NCBI GenBank assembly: GCA_003021655.1 | Contig: PXRP01000052.1 | Coordinates: 743 to 39,708, forward strand | Direction: 5' to 3' | DNA: 38,966 nucleotides | Source of the DNA: Halobacteriales archaeon QS_4_69_31 | GTDB lineage: Archaea; Halobacteriota; Halobacteria; Halobacteriales; Haloarculaceae | Shown here: positions 1 to 8,285 of the stretch, in pieces | How positions within the stretch are numbered: the stretch's first letter is position 1 | Layout: the number at the start of each line of letters is the position of its first letter | Notes under the pieces: model-generated | Databases searched by the model: none | Seen by the model: only the letters and a program-made list of their open reading frames with translations | Told to the model about the DNA's origin: nothing | Translations under genes and position numbers: made by a program

Positions 1-117
1 CCCAGAGATCCTTCGCATAGAAGTAGCCTGCTCGATCCAGAAACACTACTAAGTCCTCACCAAACTTGTCGGTCAACGCCTCTAACAGCCGAATCCCGTG
101 GCGTCGTTGATCGCGTC
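1..117 (-). mobile_element. IS630-type transposase remnant (partial at window edge)
   Basis: Read on the minus strand, this stretch encodes RLLEALTDKFGEDL followed by VVFLDRAGYFYAKDLW. That pattern is the segment around the second catalytic Asp of haloarchaeal IS630-family DDE transposases. The C-terminal part would lie outside the window. Upstream the frame runs into sequence that no longer resembles the family, and the surrounding DNA (about 150-300) is much richer in A/T than the rest of the window. I infer a truncated or decayed insertion sequence. No terminal inverted repeat could be identified here. Confidence 0.55.
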
Positions 118-343
118 GCCGATATGTTCTTCTGCCCGATTTATCGGGGTGTTTCCTTCGTTATTATACAACTGTTGGCTCATGTAGAGCCCGATGTCGA
201 ATGAATATATCAATCTAGAACTAAGTTGAATAAAAATAAATCTAAGGACTTGATTTTCATCTAATTTTAACCTTAAAACAAACATACATGGAACTCGTCC
301 AACTAATTTCGTCAGACCCAAACACGGGCCACGGGAAAGGCCA

Positions 344-907
344 GTGGAGATGGTCGTAGATCCGACTGCCCGTCGAGCGGTACTCGCTCAGATGGTCGGT
401 GCGTTTGTCACCCTGTCGGCCGGGTGTTCTAGACGTACGGACCCCCAGACTGCTGGCCGTCCACGGGAGAACGGTGTCATCAAACGGACTGACCCTGTGC
501 GGGCCGAAGGAAAACCGATCGAGCCACCGTCACGTGATGGGGGTCGATCGGTGTTCCAGACGGCGGGCACTGCGGACCAACCAGCAGACCCCGAGACCGT
601 ACTCCGGACCGCTGTCGCCGATCGCAGCGACTGCCTCGATGGGGACATGCCGGTCTCGTCCGACAGCGACGGACTGCTGATATCGACGCGGACGATCGTT
701 CGAGACCTGTCGAAGGCTGACATCGCGTTCCCGTCGCCGGTGTACGACCACATCAGAGCGATCGCCCCCGCTTCGGTGCCCGCCGAGGACGCCAAGACGG
801 AAACGGATCCCATCCCCGTATTCGTGCAGGCGACGCTACTGGAGGGGAGCGAGGAGCGGGTCGAGCCGGCGCGGTCGGGACCGTGCGACCGGACCGACGA
901 GGAGTGA
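344..907 (+). CDS. hypothetical protein, possible Tat-exported lipoprotein
   Basis: This is a 187-residue acidic protein of unknown function. A GGAAAGG ribosome-binding-like stretch at 334-340 precedes the GTG at 344; ATG at 350 is the alternative start. The N-terminus has a twin arginine (TARRAV), a hydrophobic stretch and SAGC, which together resemble a haloarchaeal Tat lipoprotein signal with Cys near residue 28. The remainder is Pro/Asp/Arg-rich and has no domain I recognise. Third codon positions are less G/C-biased than in the neighbours, which suggests an acquired or decaying gene. A TATA-like CCTTAAAAC (about 270-278) lies at leaderless distance from an ATG at 288. That ATG opens a different frame of only 23 codons ending at 359, so the true start is uncertain. 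Confidence 0.5.
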   Translation: MEMVVDPTARRAVLAQMVGAFVTLSAGCSRRTDPQTAGRPRENGVIKRTDPVRAEGKPIEPPSRDGGRSVFQTAGTADQPADPETVLRTAVADRSDCLDGDMPVSSDSDGLLISTRTIVRDLSKADIAFPSPVYDHIRAIAPASVPAEDAKTETDPIPVFVQATLLEGSEERVEPARSGPCDRTDEE

Positions 908-947
908 AACGCGACCGGCGACCCGTTGCGACATGGAGCGTCGACTC

Positions 948-1029
948 ATAGTGATTATTGTAGACTATTTCCGGAGCGCGCCGACCCCGGTGACGGCGCG
1001 TACCGGTAAATCGCTACAATAATCACTAT
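948..1029. repeat. 82-bp element bounded by perfect 16-bp inverted repeats
   Basis: ATAGTGATTATTGTAG at 948-963 is matched exactly, inverted, by CTACAATAATCACTAT at 1014-1029. The ends are AT-rich while the 50-bp interior is GC-rich. TCGACTC lies directly left of the element (941-947) and again 5 bp to its right (1035-1041), so it is not a clean target-site duplication. The structure could be a tiny MITE-like element or a strong transcription-terminating hairpin; the sequence does not decide. Confidence 0.7.
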
Positions 1030-1060
1030 CAGCTTCGACTCGTTGTTGCCAGCCATACAT

Positions 1061-1170
1061 TGCACCAGGTGGGGCGGGAACTTCATTCTTTGCCCCGCGT
1101 GGGGCAATACGGAGATTGGGGTATTTTGCCCCGCGTGGGTCAGAATTAAGGCGTTACACCGCATGGTGCA
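1061..1170. promoter_or_regulatory. array of four related 16-bp operator-like dyads
   Basis: Four sites share the form TGCMCC-N4-GGKGCA: TGCACCAGGTGGGGCG (1061-1076), TGCCCCGCGTGGGGCA (1091-1106), TGCCCCGCGTGGGTCA (1127-1142) and TTACACCGCATGGTGCA (1154-1170). The second is a perfect 6+6 dyad. Start-to-start spacings are about 30, 36 and 28 bp. A weak TATA-like GAATTAAGG (1143-1151) sits between sites 3 and 4, about 30 bp before the ATG at 1180. A regulator bound here would therefore cover the promoter of the winged-helix gene, plausibly as autoregulation (inference). Confidence 0.65.
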
Positions 1171-1179
1171 TCTATAAGA

Positions 1180-1428
1180 ATGGCCGACCCTTCAGCGGAC
1201 AGTGTGCCACGCCAGCCGGAAGAGCCGACGCCAGAGCAAGTGTTCGACGCGATGACGCCGTGCGAGCCCTACATCGTCTCCGACCTCGTTGAACGCTACG
1301 ACGACGCCTCTCGGTGGACCGTCCAGCGCCGCCTGGACACGCTCGTCGAGGATGGTGAGGTCAACAAGAAGAAGCACACCGAGAACCGCGTCAGCTACTG
1401 GATTTCGAGTAGTAAATCTGGTAACTAG
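1180..1428 (+). CDS. small winged helix-turn-helix protein
   Basis: This 82-residue protein has a disordered acidic and Pro-rich first 18 residues followed by one compact winged-helix domain. SDLVERYDDASRWTVQRRL looks like the HTH and LVEDGEVNKKKHTENRVSYW the wing. It has no sensor domain, so it is probably a DNA-binding regulator of a neighbouring gene or of itself. The ATG at 1180 directly follows the four-dyad array, and a weak TATA-like sequence at 1143-1151 would give a leaderless transcript. The DNA target is unknown. The surrounding mobile-element debris suggests that it belongs to an accessory patch. Confidence 0.75.
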   Translation: MADPSADSVPRQPEEPTPEQVFDAMTPCEPYIVSDLVERYDDASRWTVQRRLDTLVEDGEVNKKKHTENRVSYWISSSKSGN

Positions 1429-1471
1429 TCCTGGAGATATACAGAGAAAGTCGCCATATCCAGCAGACAGC

Positions 1472-1927
1472 TTGACAGACGGCGGCTCCGGCTCTGGCGA
1501 CGCTCCTGACTCTGGTCTCTACTTCACGCCGACCGAGGAGACGCCAGACCTGACTGTCAGGTCGCCGGACCGCGAATTCGACCCGGACGACTCCGAGAAG
1601 CCCGAGCGGACGGAGGAGCTGAACGAGTTGCTCGAAGAGGCGGCCGAAAAGGTCGTCGAGCAGTACGACGACGTTGCCGATATCCTCACCAGTCCGCTCG
1701 TGGACGCGATGCCGGACGATGACCTGAAGCCCAACTCCGGCTACGACCTCAGGCCGGTGGTCGCCGCCTGGATGTACCGGCTCGTCGCGCCCTCCGAGGG
1801 CTACTCGCTCGTCAGTTGGGAGCAACTCGCCGACCGCCTCGACTGTGCGCCCGGCACCGCCGCCGAACTGCTCCGGCGGGCCGAGCGGTCGGTCATGTCC
1901 CGCGTCGTCGCGACAGGGCCGTTCTGA
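1472..1927 (+). CDS. hypothetical protein, possible truncated transposase N-terminal region
   Basis: The open frame gives about 152 residues if it starts at TTG 1472; no ATG or better start is visible after the preceding gene ends at 1428. The first 60 residues are acidic and low in complexity. They are followed by a helical part (EELNELLEEAAEKVVEQYDD) and then GYDLRPVVAAWMYRLV and SWEQLADRLDCAPGTAAELL. This second half resembles the helical N-terminal region of some haloarchaeal transposases, where a 'DLRP..AW.Y' helix precedes a 'LA.RL...P' helix. The frame stops abruptly without a catalytic domain. Truncated transposase is the best guess; an intact small protein of unknown role is the alternative. 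Confidence 0.4.
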   Translation: MTDGGSGSGDAPDSGLYFTPTEETPDLTVRSPDREFDPDDSEKPERTEELNELLEEAAEKVVEQYDDVADILTSPLVDAMPDDDLKPNSGYDLRPVVAAWMYRLVAPSEGYSLVSWEQLADRLDCAPGTAAELLRRAERSVMSRVVATGPF

Positions 1928-1979
1928 CCGGCTCGCCGGCGAACATAATCCCTTTGCCGGTACCCACCCAACCCCGGGT

Positions 1980-2792
1980 ATGGACCTCGCCGACAGGGAG
2001 TGGCGGCTGGTACGCGAGGAGGCCCGCGAGGGGCCGCTGAACATGGCCCTCGACGAGGTGGCCGCCGAGACCGCCGCCACCGAGGGGGTGGGCACGGTGC
2101 GAGTCTACCGCTGGGACCCCAGCACACTCTCGCTGGGCTATCACCAGGACCCCGACACCATCGACTGGGCGTTCTGCGAGCGCGAGGGGATCACCGTCAC
2201 CCGCCGGCCCACCGGCGGCGGCGCCATCTACCACGACTCGTGGGGCGACATCTCCTACTCCATCGTCGCGCCCGCCGCGGACCTCCCGGGCAACCTCATG
2301 GAGTCGTACGAACTGCTCTGTGAACCGCTCTTTACCGCCCTCGGACGGATGGGCGTCGACGCCCGCTTCGCCGACGAAACGCGCCCGGCGGTCTACGAGC
2401 CGGCCTGTTACCTGCGGGAACTCCACCCGGCCCACGACGTGGTGGCCGGCGACGGCCGGAAGATATCCGGCAACGCCCAGTACCGCCAGCGCGACGCCGT
2501 CATCCAGCACGGCTCGGTCACGTTCGAGCGGACGACCGAGCGCCAACTCGCGTGTTTCGCCGACCCGGAAGCGACCCCCGCGGCCTTCGACGAGCGCGTC
2601 ACGTCCGTCCGCGACCAGGCCGACGTGACCCGCGAGGAGGCGGTCGCCGTCCTGGAGGACGCGCTCGCCGACCGGGTCGGCGCCCACGAGGGCACGTGGA
2701 CGGACGCGGAGGTCGACAGCGCCCGCGAGCGGGCCGAGGCGAAGTACGAGCGGACCGCCTGGACCAGAAACCGCGAGGGACCGCCGGCGTAG
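1980..2792 (+). CDS. lplA: lipoate-protein ligase A family protein
   Basis: This 270-residue protein belongs to the biotin/lipoate ligase fold and is predicted to attach lipoate to E2 or GcvH domains. It has the family signature RRPTGGGAIYHD at residues 75-86 and the adenylate-binding lysine region GRKISGNAQYRQ at 159-170, followed by QHGSV. I chose ATG 1980 because GAACATAATCCC about 33 bp upstream fits a leaderless promoter and because homologs begin close to this point. The stop codon TAG (2790-2792) lies inside the first unit of a three-copy 29-bp tandem repeat, so the extreme C-terminus has been touched by repeat expansion. LipM- or octanoyl-transferase-like activity within the same fold cannot be excluded. 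Confidence 0.9.
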   Translation: MDLADREWRLVREEAREGPLNMALDEVAAETAATEGVGTVRVYRWDPSTLSLGYHQDPDTIDWAFCEREGITVTRRPTGGGAIYHDSWGDISYSIVAPAADLPGNLMESYELLCEPLFTALGRMGVDARFADETRPAVYEPACYLRELHPAHDVVAGDGRKISGNAQYRQRDAVIQHGSVTFERTTERQLACFADPEATPAAFDERVTSVRDQADVTREEAVAVLEDALADRVGAHEGTWTDAEVDSARERAEAKYERTAWTRNREGPPA

Positions 2793-2875
2793 CCCGGGGA
2801 CGGCGATAGCCGACGGCGTAGCCCGGGGACGGCGATAGCCGACGGCGTAGCCCGGGGACGGCGATAGCCGACGGT
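2789..2875. repeat. 29-bp tandem repeat, three copies
   Basis: The unit begins GTAGCCCGGGGACGGCGAT and is repeated three times without spacers; only the last base of the third copy differs. The lplA stop codon is within copy 1. Near-identity of the copies indicates recent expansion. Confidence 0.9.
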
Positions 2876-2898
2876 CGGAGTCGAGGCCGGGGAGTCGC

Positions 2899-2976
2899 CG
2901 GTCGTTCCTCGGTCGTCGGTCGGTCCCCGGCCGTTGGTCGGTTCCTGGCCGCCGGTCAGTCCCCGGTCGCCGGTCA
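2899..2976. repeat. degenerate 18-bp tandem repeat, four copies plus a partial
   Basis: Units at 2899, 2917, 2935 and 2953 follow CGGTCGGTCCCCGGCCGT with two to five changes each. A fifth partial copy starts at 2971 and runs into the stop codon (TCA on the plus strand, 2974-2976) of the minus-strand TPR gene. Together with the 29-bp repeat it fills almost the whole gap between two convergent genes. Confidence 0.75.
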
Positions 2977-5900
2977 GGCGTGCTCGCCGTCGGTCCGGTC
3001 TTCGAGGTCGCGGACCCGTTCGCGCCAGTCGTCGCGGTCGCGGTCGGCGTCCTCGACGCGGTCGCGGGCCCGGCGGCAGTACTCGCGGGCCGCCTCGTCG
3101 TCGCCGGCTGCCAGTTCGAGTTCGACGAGCGATTCGAGGACGTCGAGTTCGTCGGTGGCGGTCCCGGTCCGTTCGAACGTTTCGAGCGCGCTCGTCAGGT
3201 ACTCGCGGGCGGCCTGGAGGGCGCCGCGGTCGCGGGCGACGACCCCGAGCGTGGCGCGACACGCGGCCCGTCCGTGGTCGTCACCGATGTCGTCGTATAT
3301 CTCCATGGCTTGGCTGGCCTGTTCGTGGGCGCGGTCGTCGTCGCCGGTCGCGGCGGCGACGGACCCGAGTTCGCCCCGGACCGTTGCCACGCCGCGCCGG
3401 TCGCCGACCTCTGTCAGCAGGTCCAGGGCGGTCTCGAACTCCTCGCGGGCGCGGTCGTACTCGCCGGCCCGCTCGTAGACCTGTCCGAGCGCCTCGCGGC
3501 CGTAGGCTTCCCCGCGCGTGCTGTCCAGGTCGCGGTGGATGTCGACGCTCCGTTCGGCGCACTCGCGGGCGCGGTCGTCGTCGCCCAGCGCGCGCTCGAC
3601 GTCGCTCAGGTTGTTCAGCGTCCGGCCGACACCCCCGCGGTCGCCCAGGTCGCGCCTGATCTCGAGGCTCTCTTCGAGGTACGCGCGTGCTCGCTCGTAG
3701 TCGCCCCGCTCTCTCGCGACCGCCCCGAGGTTCGTCAGGCTCGACGCCTCGCCGGCGCGGTCGCCCAGGTCACGCTTGATCGCGAGGCTGCGCTCGTAGT
3801 AGTCGCGGGCGCGCTCGAAGTCCTCCTGGTAGAAGGCGACGGTCCCGAGGTTGTTGAGGCTGCTCGCGAGGCCCTCGCGGTCGCCCAGGTCGCGTTTGAT
3901 CGCGAGGCTGCGCTCGTGGTACTCGCGTGCGCGGTCGTAGTCTCCCCGGTCGGCCGCGACGTTGGCGAGGTTGTTGAGGCGGTTGGCCTCGGCCTGGCGG
4001 TCGCCGCGGGCCTGTGCGACGTCGAGACTCCGCTGGTACTGCTCGCGGGCGCGGTCGTACTCCCCCCGGTAGTAGGCGACGGTCCCGAGGTGTTTCCGGC
4101 TCATCGCCACCCCCTGTCGGTCGCCCAGGTCTCGCGAGACCGCGAGGCTGCGCTCGTGGTACTCGCGGGCGCGCTCGTAGTCGCTACGGTTCCTGGCGAC
4201 CTGGCCGAGCGCGTCGAGACACCCCGCGACCCGCCGGCGGTCGCCGAGCGTCTCGAACTGCTCGCAGGCACGGTCGAGGGCGTCGGCGGCCGTCCCGTAC
4301 TCCCCGCGGGCGAGGGCGACCCGGCCCAGTTTCGCCCTGGCGCGGGCGGCCGCTCGCTCGTGGTCGCGGTCGGTCGCGCGGCCGAGACACGCCTCCGCGA
4401 GGTCGGCGGCGCGGTCGTACTCGCCCTGTTCGCGGGCGGCGTCGCTCAGGCCGAGCAGGCGCTCGACTCCGAACCCCCCGCTGGGGTCGAGCCCGTCGAA
4501 GGCCCGTTCCGCGCGGTCGTAGTCGCCGCCGGCGAGAAACGCCTCGCCGAGCCACACCCGACACCGCGTGCCTGTCTCCGGTGGGCAGGCCGCCGGCAGG
4601 TCGAGACTGCTCGTCTCCCCGTCGCCCAGCAGCAAGGCGAGTTTGGGGTAGTCGCGCCCGAGCCTGAACAGGCGTTCGACCGTCTCGGTCACCCACCGCG
4701 CCGGTTCGGTGGCCACCCGCCCGACGACCGCCGAGCCCTCGGCCGCCTGCGCGACCCGCTCGCGGAGGCGAGGGTCGTCGGCGAGCGCGAGCAGTCCCGA
4801 GCCGACCCGCCCCACTCGCTCTCGTGCGCTGTCGGCCCCCTCGACGTCGAGCAGGTGCGCGAGGAAGGCGACGGCCCAGGTCTCGTGGACGGTGCGGTAG
4901 GTGCCGTCGTCGGCGCGCCCGAAGAGGACCCGCCCGTCGAACGCCTCGATGGCCGCGGCCACGCTGTCGGCGTCGTACTCGCAGGCGGGCCCGATGGCGT
5001 GCAGGTAGCCCGGTGCCAGGCCCACCCCGGCGGCGCTGAGAAGCGTCGCCAGCACCGCCACGTCCACGGCGGCGTCGCCGGCGGCCGCGAGGTCGTCGTA
5101 GGTGGCCGCGACCTCGGCTTCGAGCGTGCTTTGGTCGTCGGCCAGCGGGTCGGCGTACCTGGCCAGTCGGTGGAGGAGAAGCACCACCTCGCATCCGACG
5201 ACGGCGGGGCCGCGGGCCTCGTCGCGGATCGCCTCGCGGATGCGCTCGGTGGGGACGTCGACGGTGGTACCGACGGTGCGCTCGAAGTGGTCGACGACGC
5301 GCTCGACGGCGTCGTCGTCGAGTCGGGGCATCGTGACGACGGTGAGGTCGCCGGCGGGTTCGACGGCGGTCGGCGGGTCGCGCCACTCGGTCTCGCGGGC
5401 GTCGAGGAGGACGCTGACGTCGTCGTGGTCCGCGAGTGCCGCCAGCGCCTCGAAGACCGCGGCGGCGTCGGGGCGGACGGCGTCCTCGACGACGACCAGC
5501 GCGTGGCCGTCGGCCGCCGCGACGGTGCCGACGAGCGCGCCGACGGACTCGAAGGGCTGGCCGCGCCCCCACTCGCGGTAGAGGACCGGGCCGCGGCTCT
5601 CGTCGTACCAGCGGCAGGCGACGCGCTTGCAGGCGGTGCTCTTGCCGGCGCCGGGGGGACCGACGAGCGCGCAGTGCTCGCCGGCGGCCAGGCGGTCACA
5701 CAGCGTCGCGGCCAGCGCCGCCCCGTCGTCGGTGCGCTCGACGGCGTAGCCGGTGTGGACCTCCGCGAGGTCGAGGCCGGCGCGCCAGGCAGTCGTCGGG
5801 TCCGCGACCCGCTGCTCGGCGAAGAAATCCCGCGAGAGGCGGACGAACCCCTCGCGTTCCAGGTCGACGAGCAGTCCGTCGGCGTCGCGGCTGTCGGTCT

Positions 5901-6711
5901 CGTCGGCCGCGACGACGCCGCCGTCGGCGGACTGTCTGAATCGGTCGGTCACCGACTCGGCGTCGGCCGCGACGCGGTCGAGCGTCGCGTCTGCCCACGC
6001 GAGTGCGCGGTCGCGCTCGTTCTCGACGACCGCGTGGAGGCCGCCGCTGTCGGCGAACACGAGCAGCGACGCCCGCCGGTCGCCGCCGTGGTCGGTGAGG
6101 ACGAGTCCGAACGGGGGCGTGTCCCCGACCGCCACCGACAGGTCGCCGGTCTCGACCATCTGCGAGAGGCGCCGCGGGAACTCCTCGTGCAGGCGGTCCA
6201 GGAGTCCCTCGGAGACGACCAGGTCGGCCGGGTCGTCGTCGGTGACGACGTGTTCGTACAGCAGGCCGACGTGGCGCGGGTCGTCCAGCGCCGGCAGCAC
6301 GGCCCGGTAGACGTCGGCGTCGGCGACGGTCTCGTGGAGACGCTCGGCCGGCCGGTACGGCGTCGCGTCGTCGCCCGTCGTCACGTCGGCGCCGGCGACC
6401 GCGTCGACCTCGACCGGTGCGTCAGTCGGCAGCGGCGCGAGCGCCGGGCCGACCGACTGCAGGTCCGCGCCGGCCCGCCTGTAGGCCCGGTAGTGGTCGA
6501 GTGCCAGCCGACCCGCGGGGGTGGCGGCGTAGCCGCCGCTGGTCCGCTCGACAAGCCCCGCGTCCTCCAGGGCGCGTATCGCCCGGTTGACAGTCGAGCG
6601 CGAGGCGTCCGTGCTGTCGGCTACCTCCCCCGGACTGGTCGGCCCCTCGACCAGCGTCTCGATGACCTCGACGCGCTCGGCGACGAGGTCCAGGTAGTCG
6701 TCGACTCCCAT
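2974..6711 (-). CDS. HTH-FilR1-STAND ATPase-TPR regulatory protein
   Basis: This 1245-residue, probably cytoplasmic multidomain protein has four parts. Residues 1-75 are a winged HTH ([21 protein letters not shown] is the likely reader). Residues about 115-260 match the FilR1 domain, the C-terminal domain of haloarchaeal HTH regulators. Residues about 330-620 are a STAND-type NTPase with Walker [10 protein letters not shown] (351-359), Walker [10 protein letters not shown] (404-412), a sensor-like Arg in LLDAREТEW-type sequence near 439, an ARGPAVV motif near 499 and a winged-helix-like region. Residues about 715-1215 are some twelve 40-residue TPR units of the type [20 protein letters not shown]. 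By analogy with MalT-like activators, TPR-bound ligand could license nucleotide-dependent oligomerisation and DNA binding. The target and ligand are unknown. The frame is intact; the ATG at 6711 begins the HTH directly. Confidence 0.9.
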   Translation of the reverse strand: MGVDDYLDLVAERVEVIETLVEGPTSPGEVADSTDASRSTVNRAIRALEDAGLVERTSGGYAATPAGRLALDHYRAYRRAGADLQSVGPALAPLPTDAPVEVDAVAGADVTTGDDATPYRPAERLHETVADADVYRAVLPALDDPRHVGLLYEHVVTDDDPADLVVSEGLLDRLHEEFPRRLSQMVETGDLSVAVGDTPPFGLVLTDHGGDRRASLLVFADSGGLHAVVENERDRALAWADATLDRVAADAESVTDRFRQSADGGVVAADETDSRDADGLLVDLEREGFVRLSRDFFAEQRVADPTTAWRAGLDLAEVHTGYAVERTDDGAALAATLCDRLAAGEHCALVGPPGAGKSTACKRVACRWYDESRGPVLYREWGRGQPFESVGALVGTVAAADGHALVVVEDAVRPDAAAVFEALAALADHDDVSVLLDARETEWRDPPTAVEPAGDLTVVTMPRLDDDAVERVVDHFERTVGTTVDVPTERIREAIRDEARGPAVVGCEVVLLLHRLARYADPLADDQSTLEAEVAATYDDLAAAGDAAVDVAVLATLLSAAGVGLAPGYLHAIGPACEYDADSVAAAIEAFDGRVLFGRADDGTYRTVHETWAVAFLAHLLDVEGADSARERVGRVGSGLLALADDPRLRERVAQAAEGSAVVGRVATEPARWVTETVERLFRLGRDYPKLALLLGDGETSSLDLPAACPPETGTRCRVWLGEAFLAGGDYDRAERAFDGLDPSGGFGVERLLGLSDAAREQGEYDRAADLAEACLGRATDRDHERAAARARAKLGRVALARGEYGTAADALDRACEQFETLGDRRRVAGCLDALGQVARNRSDYERAREYHERSLAVSRDLGDRQGVAMSRKHLGTVAYYRGEYDRAREQYQRSLDVAQARGDRQAEANRLNNLANVAADRGDYDRAREYHERSLAIKRDLGDREGLASSLNNLGTVAFYQEDFERARDYYERSLAIKRDLGDRAGEASSLTNLGAVARERGDYERARAYLEESLEIRRDLGDRGGVGRTLNNLSDVERALGDDDRARECAERSVDIHRDLDSTRGEAYGREALGQVYERAGEYDRAREEFETALDLLTEVGDRRGVATVRGELGSVAAATGDDDRAHEQASQAMEIYDDIGDDHGRAACRATLGVVARDRGALQAAREYLTSALETFERTGTATDELDVLESLVELELAAGDDEAAREYCRRARDRVEDADRDRDDWRERVRDLEDRTDGEHA

Positions 6712-7044
6712 GCCCTATCTGTTGGGGCGGAATACAGTCTGAAAATTCTAGGGGTCTCTCGGTTATTTGCGCGCGCCAGCGCGTCGCCGACGGCGTTCAC
6801 CCCCGGAACTGAAATCGTTGTTCCGGCCCGGCTACGCGAACGCACGGCCGCTCCGGCGGACGGTCGGCCGTTGCGCGCGACCGTCGATGGGGACCGCTCG
6901 GACGCGCGGCCGTCGGACACGACGCCGAGACGCGCGGTCGTGCCGACGCGCGGCAGGGACGGTCGTTCGGACGCCGGTCGCCCGCGGAGCGCTCCGGGCC
7001 GGGAGTTCGATACGACTTTGGGCGGACCGGACCTGTCTCCGGGC
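6712..7044. other. gene-free divergent region, 333 bp
   Basis: This region separates the minus-strand HTH-TPR gene from plus-strand nfo. The only AT-rich part is 6735-6770 (GAAAATTCTAGGGG and GGTTATTTG), close to the HTH-TPR start. GATACGACTTTGG near 7009-7021 is a weak promoter candidate for nfo. The rest is GC-rich with no frame showing domain similarity. Confidence 0.5.
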
Positions 7045-7884
7045 ATGCTACGGATCGGGGCCCACACCTCAATCGCCGGCGGGGCGTACAACGCGGTCGA
7101 CGAACAGGTCGAGTACGGCGGCAACTGCGGGCAGATATTCTCCCACTCGCCGCAGGTCTGGCAGGACCCGGACATCGGCGACGACGAAGCCGACCAGTTC
7201 CGCGAGCGCACGACGGCCCACGACATCGGTCCCTGGGTGATCCACTCCTCGTATCTGGTCAACCTCTGTACGCCCAAAGAGGACCTCCGCGAGAAGTCCG
7301 TCGACTCGATGCAACAGGAGGTCGACGCCGCCGACAGACTCGGGGTCGAGTACGTCAACGTCCACCTCGGGGCCCACACCGGCGCGGGCGTCGACGGCGG
7401 CCTGGACAACGCCGCCAGCGCGCTGGACGAACTCGACGTCCCCGCGGACGTGACCGTCCTGGTCGAGTCCGACGCCGGGTCCGGGACGAAACTCGGCGGC
7501 GAGTTCGAACACCTCGCCGAAGTGCTGGACCGCTCGGACCAGGACCTGGCGGTCTGTCTCGACACGGCCCACATGTTCGCGGCGGGGTACGACCTCTCGA
7601 CGCCCGAGGCCGTCGACGACGTGGTCGCGGAGTTCGACGACGTCGTTGGACTGGAGCACCTGGAGTGTCTCCACCTCAACGACTCCAAACACGAGTGTGG
7701 GACCAACAAGGACGAACACGCCCACATCGGCGACGGCCACATCGGCGAGGATGGGATGTGCGCCATCGTCGCACACGAGGACCTGCGCGACCGGCCGTTC
7801 GTGCTGGAGACCCCGACCGAGGACGGCCGGAGCTACGACTGGAACATCGAGAAAGTGCGGGAGTTGCGGGATTCGAGTGCGTGA
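7045..7884 (+). CDS. nfo: deoxyribonuclease IV (AP endonuclease IV)
   Basis: This 279-residue TIM-barrel endonuclease cleaves 5' of abasic sites in base-excision repair. The start [13 protein letters not shown] is the canonical family N-terminus. The metal-ligand motifs are present in order: [14 protein letters not shown], the Glu of [38 protein letters not shown] and the Glu of FVLETPTE. Length is normal for the family. The preceding 330 bp are non-coding, so it probably has its own promoter. The very long open frame that reads into it from upstream is the mirror of the TPR gene, not an extension. Confidence 0.95.
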   Translation: MLRIGAHTSIAGGAYNAVDEQVEYGGNCGQIFSHSPQVWQDPDIGDDEADQFRERTTAHDIGPWVIHSSYLVNLCTPKEDLREKSVDSMQQEVDAADRLGVEYVNVHLGAHTGAGVDGGLDNAASALDELDVPADVTVLVESDAGSGTKLGGEFEHLAEVLDRSDQDLAVCLDTAHMFAAGYDLSTPEAVDDVVAEFDDVVGLEHLECLHLNDSKHECGTNKDEHAHIGDGHIGEDGMCAIVAHEDLRDRPFVLETPTEDGRSYDWNIEKVRELRDSSA

Positions 7885-7962
7885 CGGTCGGAACGAATGA
7901 GGCTCCCGACGTTGCGAGCGGCGACCAGCGGGGGCCGCGAACTGCGAGACGCGTAGCGAGCG

Positions 7963-8235
7963 ATGTCGGAGCGAAGCGAGCTACTCGGGTTCTCTCGCCC
8001 GTTCGGTCTCGTCGGTCGCGCCCGAGAGCTCCTGTCCAGCGAAGTTCGACCCGCTCAGGTCCGCCCCCGAGAGGTCGCGGCCGAGGCGATGGACAGCACG
8101 CTCTCGAACGTCGACAACCTCCAGCGGCGTGCTGCCGAGAAACTGGCCGACGCCGAGCGCGTCCGCGACGGGGTCGACGCCCTCCGGGTGGCCGACCGGG
8201 CGCTCGACGGGTCGCAAGCGGACGAGGGTCCCTGA
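7963..8235. other. ambiguous stretch with opposed short reading frames
   Basis: On the plus strand, a frame from ATG 8089 to TGA 8235 gives a helical 48-residue peptide (RRAAEKLADAERVRDGVDAL). On the minus strand, 7981-8217 gives 78 residues ending in a short pentapeptide-repeat-like run (DLSGADLSGSNFAGQELSGA). Both frames have high G/C third positions because the DNA is GC-rich on both strands, so codon bias does not decide. The flanking GCGTAGCGAGCG-type sequence is common haloarchaeal intergenic filler. Either a small gene or a remnant of a pentapeptide-repeat protein is possible. Confidence 0.3.
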
Positions 8236-8285
8236 CGGGTCCCGCGGACCGACCGGTTTTTGGCCGTCGGGCCGGTACAGCGGGT

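Noticed and set aside
941..1041. TCGACTC on both sides of the inverted-repeat element as a target-site duplication
   Set aside because: The right copy is separated from the element by 5 bp, so it is not a proper flanking duplication.
2789..2875. 29-bp repeats as a CRISPR array
   Set aside because: The copies are contiguous with no spacers, there are only three, and no cas gene is nearby.
2974..6711. The STAND protein as an Avs-type anti-phage defence gene
   Set aside because: The N-terminal effector is a DNA-binding HTH with FilR1, not a nuclease or membrane toxin, and no defence genes surround it; a regulator is more likely.
2980..7044. Very long plus-strand open frame leading into nfo
   Set aside because: It is the mirror of the minus-strand TPR gene, kept open by GC-rich codon bias. 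Its translation is Val/Ala/Asp-rich without domains, and endonuclease IV begins clearly at 7045.
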